Shown: in pieces, positions 54,878-64,000 of the stretch
Layout: the number at the start of each line of letters is the position of its first letter
Numbering within the stretch: position 1 is the first letter of the stretch
Origin: Allomuricauda sp.
GTDB lineage: Bacteria; Bacteroidota; Bacteroidia; Flavobacteriales; Flavobacteriaceae
Length of the DNA stretch: 64,000 nucleotides
Reading direction: 5' to 3'
Assembly (NCBI RefSeq): GCF_002699205.1
Contig: NZ_PABT01000038.1
Coordinates: forward strand, 25,690-89,689
Program-made: the position numbers and the translations under genes
Notes under the pieces: generated by a model
Seen by the model: the letters and a program-made list of their open reading frames with translations, nothing else
The model's database searches: none
Told to the model about the DNA's origin: nothing

Positions 54878-54892
54878 TATTTGAACTCTTAA

Positions 54893-54916
54893 AGTGATCG
54901 CGGAAGGATTCGAACC
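54893..54916 (-). repeat. tRNA-proximal attachment-site repeat
   Basis: AGTGATCGCGGAAGGATT followed by CGAACC, overlapping the acceptor and T arms of tRNA-Arg. Partner of 45523-45546. Confidence 0.78.
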
Positions 54917-54968
54917 TTCGACCGTCTGCTTAGAAGGCAGATGCTCTATCCAGCTGAGCTACGCGACC
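54895..54968 (-). tRNA. tRNA-Arg, anticodon UCU
   Basis: Minus-strand cloverleaf: acceptor GGTCGCG pairs with CGCGATC plus discriminator A; D arm with AGCTCAGCTGGATAGAGC; anticodon stem TCTGC/GCAGA with loop CTTCTAA (anticodon TCT); T arm GAAGGTTCGAATCCTTC. CCA is not encoded. The 3' end is the integration site of the adjoining element. Confidence 0.96.
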
Positions 54969-55073
54969 AAACTTTGCGGGTGCAAAGATACTAATGTAAC
55001 CGATTGTAAAAAATATTTTTTTGATTTCTTGCCATTTTTATGCCAACAGCCTCCAATCGGATTTGTTGTTTTT

Positions 55074-55940
55074 TTATTGAAAGCCCATAACTTTCAGTCC
55101 GTTATGGCTTATTTTAATGACATCCAATGGCTTTTTGTCCCAGGTCATATCCTGCTCCACAAAATATTTTTCCATTCCAGAAGTTTCTTTTTCCCCCAAG
55201 ATTCTTTTAAAATCAATGGTCCCCTCACCTACCGGCGCAAATTTTCCTTCCTTGTCCATATCCTTGACATGCCATGATTTGAACCTGCCCGGGTATGCTT
55301 TAAAATAAGCAACGGGATCGGCCCCTGCTTTTGTCACCCAATAAAGGTCCATTTGAAAGTTCACATACCTTGGGTCCGTATGTTCCAATAAATATTTTAT
55401 TGGCGTTATGCCCTCTTCATTCTTCTTATACTCAAAATCATGGTTATGGTACAACAACTTCAATCCTACGGCTTCACATTTTTTTCCAAGCGTTGTCAAA
55501 ATTTCCGCAAGGTCTTCCACGGAACCTTCCATGCCCATGGTCTTGCTCTCATTGTCAAACGTAAACATGCCCATGGGTGGCACGGGAATTGTGAAATATT
55601 CAAATCCAGCTGCCTTGACCGCTGCTATTTGTTCGTCGGCATTTTCCAAAGTCACGGTTCCTTGGTGCGTACTGACAGGTGTCAAGCCGATGCTCTTCAA
55701 ATAGGATTTAAACTCAAGGGGATCCATACCATAAAACTTCCCATCGCTGTAACCTGCCGCCTCTATATATGCATACCCTGCCTCAGCCACTTTTTTCAAG
55801 GTTGTCCTGGCATCTTCCGCCATATTGTCCCTTACGGTATATAGCGCAAGTCCACCAAAGTTATCTTGTCCATAAAATGTAATCGTACATAGTACAAGGG
55901 CCATTGCAAGCATGTTCCTTAGGGATAAAGTTTTATTCAT
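55074..55940 (-). CDS. exported sugar phosphate isomerase/epimerase-like TIM-barrel protein
   Basis: A 288-residue protein with a signal peptide (residues 1-25, cleavage after FYG). The AP-endonuclease-2/xylose-isomerase-like barrel is evident from GGLALYTVRDNMAEDAR, TLKKVAEAGYAYIEAAGY, GLKLLYHNHDFEYKK (metal-site His) and DLYWVTKAGADP. Secreted members are frequent in Bacteroidota and may act on inositol-like or oxidised sugars; substrate unknown. Isolated gene on the chromosomal side of tRNA-Arg. Confidence 0.85.
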   Translation of the reverse strand: MNKTLSLRNMLAMALVLCTITFYGQDNFGGLALYTVRDNMAEDARTTLKKVAEAGYAYIEAAGYSDGKFYGMDPLEFKSYLKSIGLTPVSTHQGTVTLENADEQIAAVKAAGFEYFTIPVPPMGMFTFDNESKTMGMEGSVEDLAEILTTLGKKCEAVGLKLLYHNHDFEYKKNEEGITPIKYLLEHTDPRYVNFQMDLYWVTKAGADPVAYFKAYPGRFKSWHVKDMDKEGKFAPVGEGTIDFKRILGEKETSGMEKYFVEQDMTWDKKPLDVIKISHNGLKVMGFQ

Positions 55941-56089
55941 CTTTATAGTTTATTGATTCTTTCGGTTCAACTATTTTGCAAGATAGGATTTTCATTCAAT
56001 ACCGTTTTTGCAATACCATGATTGGTCAACAAAAAAATCCGTTGGATACAAACATCGCAACGGATTTAAAATAAATGAGTACTAAAATT

Positions 56090-56689
56090 TTAAATTTCCT
56101 TCAACCTTAAGGCCACCTGAACTTTGATTTCATCATGTACCTTGATCATTCCCAAAACTTTTCTGGGTGGTTCCAATCCAAAATCTGTCAATTTCAATGG
56201 AATCGTACCATCGACCCGGATATCGCCTTGTTGTTTACAATACAATCGGGTTTCATAAATACGTGCAGTACCCGCTATTTTGATCTCCATACCCACCCCT
56301 ATCTTTGGATCGTTGGGCTGTGGGGGATCAACATATAGCAATCTGAGTTCGACCTCCGGGTGTTCCTCGGTCTTTAACAAATCCCTAAAATCCTTATTGA
56401 TGGCCTTACCACCACAATCAAAACAATCGTTGGCAAGCTTTAGCTGGGCATTACTGAACTGTATTTGCTCCGCACTGTCATTATAGGCCAACCTTATGGG
56501 CAACTCCATTTCTTTCAGGTTGTACCTGCAGGTAAACCCATTGACATTGGTTGTACCGGAAATAACTACTTTACTATCCGGTGCAACCCGGATTTTGGTC
56601 TCTCTTTCCGGGTCGGTAAAACCAAACCCAATCAACAGGGCGGAAACAACCCAAACAATTTTGGTGATATATGGACTTGAGGACAACAT
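56090..56689 (-). CDS. YceI family protein
   Basis: A 199-residue exported protein (hydrophobic residues 9-24). YceI lipocalin-like features: SKVVISGTTNVNGFTC near the N-terminus, FRDLLKTEEHPEVELRLLY in the middle, and a C-terminal LTDFGLEPPRKVLGMIKVHDEIKV. YceI proteins bind polyisoprenoid lipids or amides in a beta barrel. The start at 56689 is preferred to 56731 because a hairpin (56717-56747) covers the latter. Third gene of a YceI-porin-YceI cluster. Confidence 0.85.
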   Translation of the reverse strand: MLSSSPYITKIVWVVSALLIGFGFTDPERETKIRVAPDSKVVISGTTNVNGFTCRYNLKEMELPIRLAYNDSAEQIQFSNAQLKLANDCFDCGGKAINKDFRDLLKTEEHPEVELRLLYVDPPQPNDPKIGVGMEIKIAGTARIYETRLYCKQQGDIRVDGTIPLKLTDFGLEPPRKVLGMIKVHDEIKVQVALRLKEI

Positions 56690-56716
56690 GGTACCCAATA
56701 TACTGGTTTTAAGGTT

Positions 56717-56747
56717 AAAGACCCAGGACATAACTGTCCCAGGTCTT
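56717..56747 (-). terminator. hairpin between the porin and the downstream YceI gene
   Basis: AAGACCTGGGACA and TGTCCTGGGTCTT pair (one internal mismatch region) around GTTA on the minus strand. Only TTT follows, so it may attenuate rather than stop transcription, lowering expression of the last gene. Confidence 0.55.
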
Positions 56748-56767
56748 GATCAAACATCAATTAAATA

Positions 56768-58030
56768 TTAGAAGCTGATGATCGCTTCCAATAAAACCCC
56801 TTTAAATTCACCATCATGGAAGATACTTGTGTTATCGTATCCATCATACTGTTGGTTGACATATTCTATTTTTGTCAAAATGTTCTTGGTCAAGAATGCA
56901 CCGGCTCCAAGTTGGAACCTATCAATGGTCACTTCAGATCCAGATGGGTCATCTGAGTTTACGGTATTGTAACGGGTGCCCACGTAGAAATTTTCATTGC
57001 TTCCAAATCTGTAGACCAATTCTCCTGCCAATTGGGTCGCTGTCCTATCGTCAGTTTCCGCATCGGTCTTTCCTGAAGCAGTCTCAAAGGTCCCGAAGAA
57101 CTCCAATCCTTTATATTTCACAAAAGGGTTGATCATAAAAGCAGTGATCTCATTGCTAAACCCTGGATCATATCTACCTGAACGGAAATTACTGGATGCT
57201 GAAGCGTCCGTAGCCTCCATCACTAAATAGTACCTAGATCCTGCACGGTCTGCACTGTATAAATAGGTTCTACTGGATTTACTGGTGCTGTAGACCGAAC
57301 CTGTCAACCTAAGTCTAAGGTCTTCATTGACTTGGCCATCATAGCCCAATTTGGCCAATATAGAGGCTCCTGTGGCATCCGGATTACTCACCGCTTGGTT
57401 CAATTTACCATTGGTAAGTCCGAACATTCCGATGAAACCATTTTTTCTGAAGTAAAGTTCCCCACCAACTTCTGTGGTAAACGCATCCATGATCAAGTTA
57501 CCGACAAATGGATTGTGAATCGCCTGTGCGTTGTCCGTTCTCCTAAAGTGGGCATCACCATAGTTATTTTCCATATGCCCTACCTTAATGGTGAGATACT
57601 TCATGGCATCTTCCAAGAATCCGGGACTGATGAAGTCCAAATTGTCCACTTGGAAATATCCTCCTTTTACATAAGGTTCATTGTGGTGACGTGAGGATAA
57701 ATATGTTCTCAAGTGCATACGGACACCTTTTGCCAAGGCCACGTCCAAATCCAAGTTTGCAGTTGCCAAGTTGAAGTTGTCCCCGATTTCAATCAAATCA
57801 ACCGCCCCAGAGTTTTCGTGATCAATGGCTTGGAACTGTAATGTGGAGGATCCACCTATCCTTACTTTTACCTGGTCAAAGGTGCTTACAGTATCCTTGG
57901 GAGCTTCAAAAACATTGACTCCATTTTTGTCCGGCGAACGGTAATTGTCGAGTTGACGATTTTGGGAATATCCCGAAAGGCCTACCAAAAAAGCAGCCGC
58001 CAATAATCCATACGTTGTGTATTTTTTCAT
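56768..58030 (-). CDS. outer-membrane porin-like protein
   Basis: A 420-residue exported protein (signal residues 1-22, cleavage after GYS). Sequence alternates polar and aromatic residues as in 14- to 16-strand barrels: VRIGGSSTLQFQAIDHENSG, VRMHLRTYLSSRHHNEPYVK, YLTIKVGHMENNYGDAHFRR, and a terminal LLEAIISF ending in Phe. The GHMENNYGDAHFRR segment resembles phosphate-selective-porin-like proteins. It lies between two YceI genes in the same orientation (35 bp and 78 bp gaps), so the three likely work together in the envelope. Confidence 0.8.
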   Translation of the reverse strand: MKKYTTYGLLAAAFLVGLSGYSQNRQLDNYRSPDKNGVNVFEAPKDTVSTFDQVKVRIGGSSTLQFQAIDHENSGAVDLIEIGDNFNLATANLDLDVALAKGVRMHLRTYLSSRHHNEPYVKGGYFQVDNLDFISPGFLEDAMKYLTIKVGHMENNYGDAHFRRTDNAQAIHNPFVGNLIMDAFTTEVGGELYFRKNGFIGMFGLTNGKLNQAVSNPDATGASILAKLGYDGQVNEDLRLRLTGSVYSTSKSSRTYLYSADRAGSRYYLVMEATDASASSNFRSGRYDPGFSNEITAFMINPFVKYKGLEFFGTFETASGKTDAETDDRTATQLAGELVYRFGSNENFYVGTRYNTVNSDDPSGSEVTIDRFQLGAGAFLTKNILTKIEYVNQQYDGYDNTSIFHDGEFKGVLLEAIISF

Positions 58031-58065
58031 GATTGTTTATTTATTAGTTGAGTATTAAGATTTAA

Positions 58066-58668
58066 TTATTTCCAAATTGTATTAAAATGAACCTCGATTT
58101 CATCTCCAGTGGTAATGGTTCCCAAAAGTGCTTTGGGGGGCTCAATACCATAATCGGTCATTTTCAGCGCTTTTTTTCCTTCAATCGTTGCCGTATTTCC
58201 ATTGATGGACAAAACAAAAGGTAGGTCAATGGTGTTTGTTTTACCTGCAATGGTCAAGTCGCCCGTAGCCGTAACCTTGTATTTGTTGGAAGCCGATGTT
58301 ATGGGTGAAATACTTTTAACTTTTGATGATTTAAAGACGATCTGTTTGTGGTTTTTGGTATCAAGGGCCTTATAAGTGTTCTTGTCCATAGCTCCTTTTC
58401 CACTCTTAAGGCTCTCTGCTTCCACTACAAACTTTAACGTACTGATTGTTGGGATTTCACCCGAAGTATCCACAACGAGCGAACCGGATTTTTCCTCGGC
58501 CACCTCTTCCCAATCATGCAGGGTAGAAGTACCTGTTACCGTAACCGTCCCCTCCCCATTACTGAGTTGGTAATTTTGTGCGGAAAGCGCAAAGGGAACG
58601 AAAGCAAAGGATATCCAAAGAATCATTGATTTCAAAAGTGACTGTCTGTGTGTGTTATGATATTGCAT
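58066..58668 (-). CDS. YceI family protein, first gene of the cluster
   Basis: A 200-residue exported protein. The start at 58668 leads into the signal segment (SMILWISFAFVPFALSAQ). YceI marks: GTVTVTGTSTLHDWEEVAEE, a core with DKNTYKALDTKNHKQIVFKS, and ALKMTDYGIEPPKALLGTITTGDEIEVHF, parallel to the end of the 56090 protein. The two YceI copies differ widely and probably bind different ligands. The gene opens the cluster; no clear promoter was found in the 330 bp upstream. Confidence 0.87.
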   Translation of the reverse strand: MQYHNTHRQSLLKSMILWISFAFVPFALSAQNYQLSNGEGTVTVTGTSTLHDWEEVAEEKSGSLVVDTSGEIPTISTLKFVVEAESLKSGKGAMDKNTYKALDTKNHKQIVFKSSKVKSISPITSASNKYKVTATGDLTIAGKTNTIDLPFVLSINGNTATIEGKKALKMTDYGIEPPKALLGTITTGDEIEVHFNTIWK

Positions 58669-59000
58669 AGTATTTTGGTTTTGATGGTTCAAAGATCTGA
58701 CACGAAATATTCTCAAAAGATGATAAATGTCAGTATTTTCCTAACATATTGGTTTTCAGTAATAAATGTTACAAAATTCTTCTACCTGGTTGGTTTTTAA
58801 CCCTCTAGCCCCCCAATCCCTTTACACTTAAAACCTCATTTTTTAGATTCATAAAGAGTACTGACAATGGAACGTTAAAAATTTTCCCTAAAACCTATAA
58901 AACACCTTAAACACTGATTTTTATCATGTTATGGACCAACTTCAGCCTCTAATTTTACAACCAGATTTTAGCATTTATCAACCTCTTAATAGTCATAAAG
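58669..59000. other. divergent intergenic region between YceI cluster and ppdK
   Basis: No gene is supported. The region must hold promoters for both directions, but no -33/-7 pair stands out. Several short T- and A-runs only. Confidence 0.4.
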
Positions 59001-61721
<2,721 letters not shown>

Positions 61722-61750
61722 AGGTAAATTAACTGATCGTTCTGTTTTTT

Positions 61751-61791
61751 AACCCCTGGGTTTTAGTCAAATAAAAACCTAGGGGTTTTTT
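61751..61791 (+). terminator. rho-independent terminator of ppdK
   Basis: AACCCCTGGGTTTT pairs with AAAACCTAGGGGTT across about nine bases (one mismatch) and is followed by TTTT. Confidence 0.88.
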
Positions 61792-61838
61792 GAATATAAT
61801 CGTGAATGAACTATCTTATTGCTCTAAAACCAACCACC

Positions 61839-63569
61839 ATGACAAAATACTTCCTCTTATTTTGTAGCCTTTCATTGCTTTTTTTATCCTGTGACCGAGC
61901 GGAAAGATCAAAACATAACATCAAGGTAAGTTTTGATGAGTCCGTAAGCACTACGGACAAAGATGGACGCCTATTATTGATGCTTTCTACCGACGATAGT
62001 AAAGAACCACGTTTTCAAATCAATGATGGCTTAAACTCACAACTCATCTTTGGAATGAACGTAGAAGACATGGAACCTGGTGAATCGTTTACGTTTGACG
62101 AATCCATTTTTGGTTACCCCTACCCCAGTTTAAAGGATGTTCCCCCGGGCGAGTACAACGTGCAGGCCCTTTTGCACGTCTACGAAACCTTTAATTTATC
62201 CACAGGACATACGGTCAAACTTCCCATGGATAACGGTGAAGGCCAGCATTGGAACACATCCCCCGGCAATCTGTACAGCAAACCTTTTAAAATAACGATA
62301 GGCGATAACGGTATTGAAGATGTTTCCGTGGTCATGGACCAAAAAATACCCCCAATTCCCGAACCAGAGGATACGGAATGGATAAAGCACATTAAGATAA
62401 AGTCGGAAAAATTATCCGAATTTTATGGAAGGAATATGTACCTGGGTGCACACATATTATTGCCCAAAGGTTTCGAAGAGCACCCCGAAGCAAAATATCC
62501 GCTAATGGTGTTCCATGGGCATTTCCCAAGTGATTTTGGTGGATTCCGAACAACACCCCCGGATCCCAATTTGGAGCCTAAATATTCCGCCAGATTTGAT
62601 TTGGACGGGTACAACATTATCCAACAGCAAGAAGCCTATGATTTTTACAAGCGATGGAACGAACCCGACTTTCCCAGGTTCCTGATTATAGAGATCCAAC
62701 ACCCGACTCCGTATTATGATGATTCCTATGCGGTAAATTCTGCCAGTCAAGGACCCTATGGTGATGCGATTACCTACGAGCTCATCCCCTATATCGAAAA
62801 GGAATTCCGTGGCATCGGTGAAGGATGGTCGCGCTTCCTCTATGGAGGATCGACAGGAGGTTGGGAAGCTTTGGCGGTACAGGTAAAATACCCGGAAGAA
62901 TACAACGGTTGCTTTGCCGCTTGCCCAGATCCCATAGATTTCAGGGCCTATTGCCTAACCAATATCTATGAGGACGACAACGCATATTATTACGATTCGG
63001 AACACAAAAAATTGGAGATTCCCTCCCATCGAAATTATTTGGGAGATATTCAATCCACCATAAAACAGGGCAACCATTTGGAATTGGTACTGGGGGACAA
63101 ATCCAGGTCCGGGCAACAATGGGATATATGGGAGGCCACCTATTCGCCACAAGGTGAAGACGGTTACCCAGTAAGAATATGGGATAAAATGACCGGTGAT
63201 ATAAACCATGAAGTGGCGGAGTATTGGAAGGAAAACTATGATCTACGACATATCTTGGAACGTGATTGGGACAAGCTTGGACCGCAGTTGAAGGGCAAAA
63301 TACATATCTATTGTGGAGATATGGACAACTACTATTTGAACAACGCCGTGTATTTGATGGAAGACTTTTTGGAAAGTACCACGGAACCTTACTACGATGG
63401 TGAAGTTTTATATGGCGACCGGGCCGAACATTGTTGGAACGGGGATCCCGACCAGCCCAATGCGATCAGTCGTTTGCGGTACAACTCCATGTACGTGCCA
63501 AAAATCATGGAGCGTATTGCCGAAAGTGCACCAGAGGGCGCAGATCTGACCAGTTGGAGATATCAATAG
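61839..63569 (+). CDS. lipoprotein alpha/beta hydrolase (enterochelin-esterase-like)
   Basis: A 576-residue predicted lipoprotein. The start at 61839 places the lipobox LLFLSC at residues 13-18. An N-terminal beta domain (residues about 20-190) precedes the esterase-D-like hydrolase domain: YPLMVFHGHFPSDFGGF, RFLYGGSTGGWEALAVQ (nucleophile Ser in GGSTGG), and DRAEHCWNGD near the C-terminus (catalytic His). The layout fits enterochelin/feruloyl esterase relatives; the substrate is unknown. Its stop is adjacent to the stop of the converging partial gene. Confidence 0.83.
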   Translation: MTKYFLLFCSLSLLFLSCDRAERSKHNIKVSFDESVSTTDKDGRLLLMLSTDDSKEPRFQINDGLNSQLIFGMNVEDMEPGESFTFDESIFGYPYPSLKDVPPGEYNVQALLHVYETFNLSTGHTVKLPMDNGEGQHWNTSPGNLYSKPFKITIGDNGIEDVSVVMDQKIPPIPEPEDTEWIKHIKIKSEKLSEFYGRNMYLGAHILLPKGFEEHPEAKYPLMVFHGHFPSDFGGFRTTPPDPNLEPKYSARFDLDGYNIIQQQEAYDFYKRWNEPDFPRFLIIEIQHPTPYYDDSYAVNSASQGPYGDAITYELIPYIEKEFRGIGEGWSRFLYGGSTGGWEALAVQVKYPEEYNGCFAACPDPIDFRAYCLTNIYEDDNAYYYDSEHKKLEIPSHRNYLGDIQSTIKQGNHLELVLGDKSRSGQQWDIWEATYSPQGEDGYPVRIWDKMTGDINHEVAEYWKENYDLRHILERDWDKLGPQLKGKIHIYCGDMDNYYLNNAVYLMEDFLESTTEPYYDGEVLYGDRAEHCWNGDPDQPNAISRLRYNSMYVPKIMERIAESAPEGADLTSWRYQ

Positions 63570-64000
63570 TCATCCCGTTAACTTGGGCTCCAACCATAAC
63601 CAGCCCAAGCTCAAAAGCAACAATAGGTAAAACCATACCAAAGGGATGGGTTCCAACTCTTTTTTGGATGACGAACCAGGAGTACCGAAACTTTTTTGCG
63701 TTCCAAACCTACGTAGGTTGGCTTCCAAGGTTTCCGAACGGGCAACTGATGTTCGTTGATTTTCATCAAATACAAAATAGGAAAAACGGGAAGCCGTATC
63801 CTTGGCAACCTCAAGTATGTTCCATCCCGGTTTTCTTGGATATCGAATACCTGTCCACCTGGTAGGCACAAGAATATCTTGAATCAAGGGAATATTTGTC
63901 CCATCACCCGAAATGACTTCCAAATGGGTAGAGGATGTTCGCACCCCAAACTCAAATGGATGGTCGGGTCTGGGAATTTGGGTAACCGCCTCCCATTCTG
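63570..64000 (-). CDS. membrane-anchored protein, C-terminal part (truncated by window)
   Basis: The frame is open to the window edge, so the GTG at 63944 is not the start. The 142 visible residues include EWEAVTQIPRPDHPFEFGVR, ILVPTRWTGIRYPRKPGWN (a beta-domain pattern), and a single C-terminal helix (VWFYLLLLLSLGWLWLEP) followed by KLTG. This resembles the end of BatA/vWA-associated membrane proteins of Bacteroidota, but the identifying domain is outside the window. Converges with the esterase gene with no gap. Confidence 0.6.
   Translation of the reverse strand, partial: EWEAVTQIPRPDHPFEFGVRTSSTHLEVISGDGTNIPLIQDILVPTRWTGIRYPRKPGWNILEVAKDTASRFSYFVFDENQRTSVARSETLEANLRRFGTQKSFGTPGSSSKKELEPIPLVWFYLLLLLSLGWLWLEPKLTG

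Larger units (their letters stand above)
45523..54916. mobile_element. integrated element in tRNA-Arg(UCU), about 9.4 kb
   Basis: Bounded by a 24-bp direct repeat with one mismatch (45523-45546 and 54893-54916) that equals the 3' end of the tRNA-Arg gene. A tyrosine recombinase gene lies at the tRNA-proximal end. Cargo: response regulator, sensor kinase, three exported/membrane proteins and a MORN-repeat protein. No conjugation, replication, phage structural or restriction gene is visible, so the element is either a satellite-like integrative island or a remnant. Confidence 0.78.

Overview
The window looks like a chromosomal segment of a marine-type Flavobacteriaceae (Bacteroidota). Coding density is high. 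Promoters fit the Bacteroidota pattern (a -33 TTG and a -7 TANNTTTG box) instead of the E. coli type, and ribosome-binding sites are weak. Family content is also typical of the group: DUF4159, DUF5916, DUF4876 and DUF6850 proteins, a TonB receptor with a carboxypeptidase-like N-terminal domain, a hybrid two-component regulator with an AraC output, and kelch/FN3 lipoproteins.

Layout. 1-10.8 kb is housekeeping and envelope functions: the rsmE end, DUF4159, an AI-2E-type permease, a THUMP-like methyltransferase, a D-Ala-D-Ala dipeptidase, a lipoprotein esterase, a D-amino-acid aminotransferase, an M20 peptidase, a PAS histidine kinase and a membrane protein. 10.8-15.3 kb is looser and AT-rich. 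It holds three unrelated accessory genes (AhpD-like, alpha/beta hydrolase, M14-type amidohydrolase), the last two followed by a related intergenic repeat, then a decayed gene. 15.3-35.0 kb is read here as one metal (probably zinc) acquisition locus: a TrxR-like flavoprotein plus MerC, a His/Cys-containing small protein, a DUF3526 ABC exporter set, a COG0523 GTPase, an ABC system with a histidine-rich FtsX-type permease, alkaline phosphatase, DUF5916, a TonB receptor with DUF4876/DUF6850 partners, and a convergent Fur-family regulator. Two promoters in it share almost the same operator (half-sites TGCRAC / GTTGCA) at the same spacing. The TonB receptor is interrupted at a run of eight G.

35.2-44.5 kb carries an exported methyltransferase, an amino-acid permease, secreted and lipoprotein genes of which three are broken by a nonsense codon or single-base frameshifts, a 49-residue gene found by eye, and a hybrid TCS/AraC regulator. 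45.5-54.9 kb is an integrated element of about 9.4 kb in the 3' end of tRNA-Arg(UCU). Direct repeats bound it, the tyrosine recombinase lies beside the tRNA, and the cargo is a NarL-type two-component system plus four exported or membrane proteins of unknown function, one with MORN repeats. All three cargo promoters carry the same CAATTG-centred operator just upstream of or overlapping the -33 box, so the element appears to carry its own regulator and regulon. A diverged copy of a roughly 375-bp repeat lies inside the element and another just outside it.

55.0-64.0 kb returns to chromosomal genes: a secreted sugar isomerase-like protein, a YceI-porin-YceI cluster, pyruvate phosphate dikinase with a clear terminator, a lipoprotein esterase, and a partial membrane protein running off the end. 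The strongest candidates for something new are the self-regulated tRNA-Arg element and the metal locus with its shared operator and homopolymer switch in the receptor.
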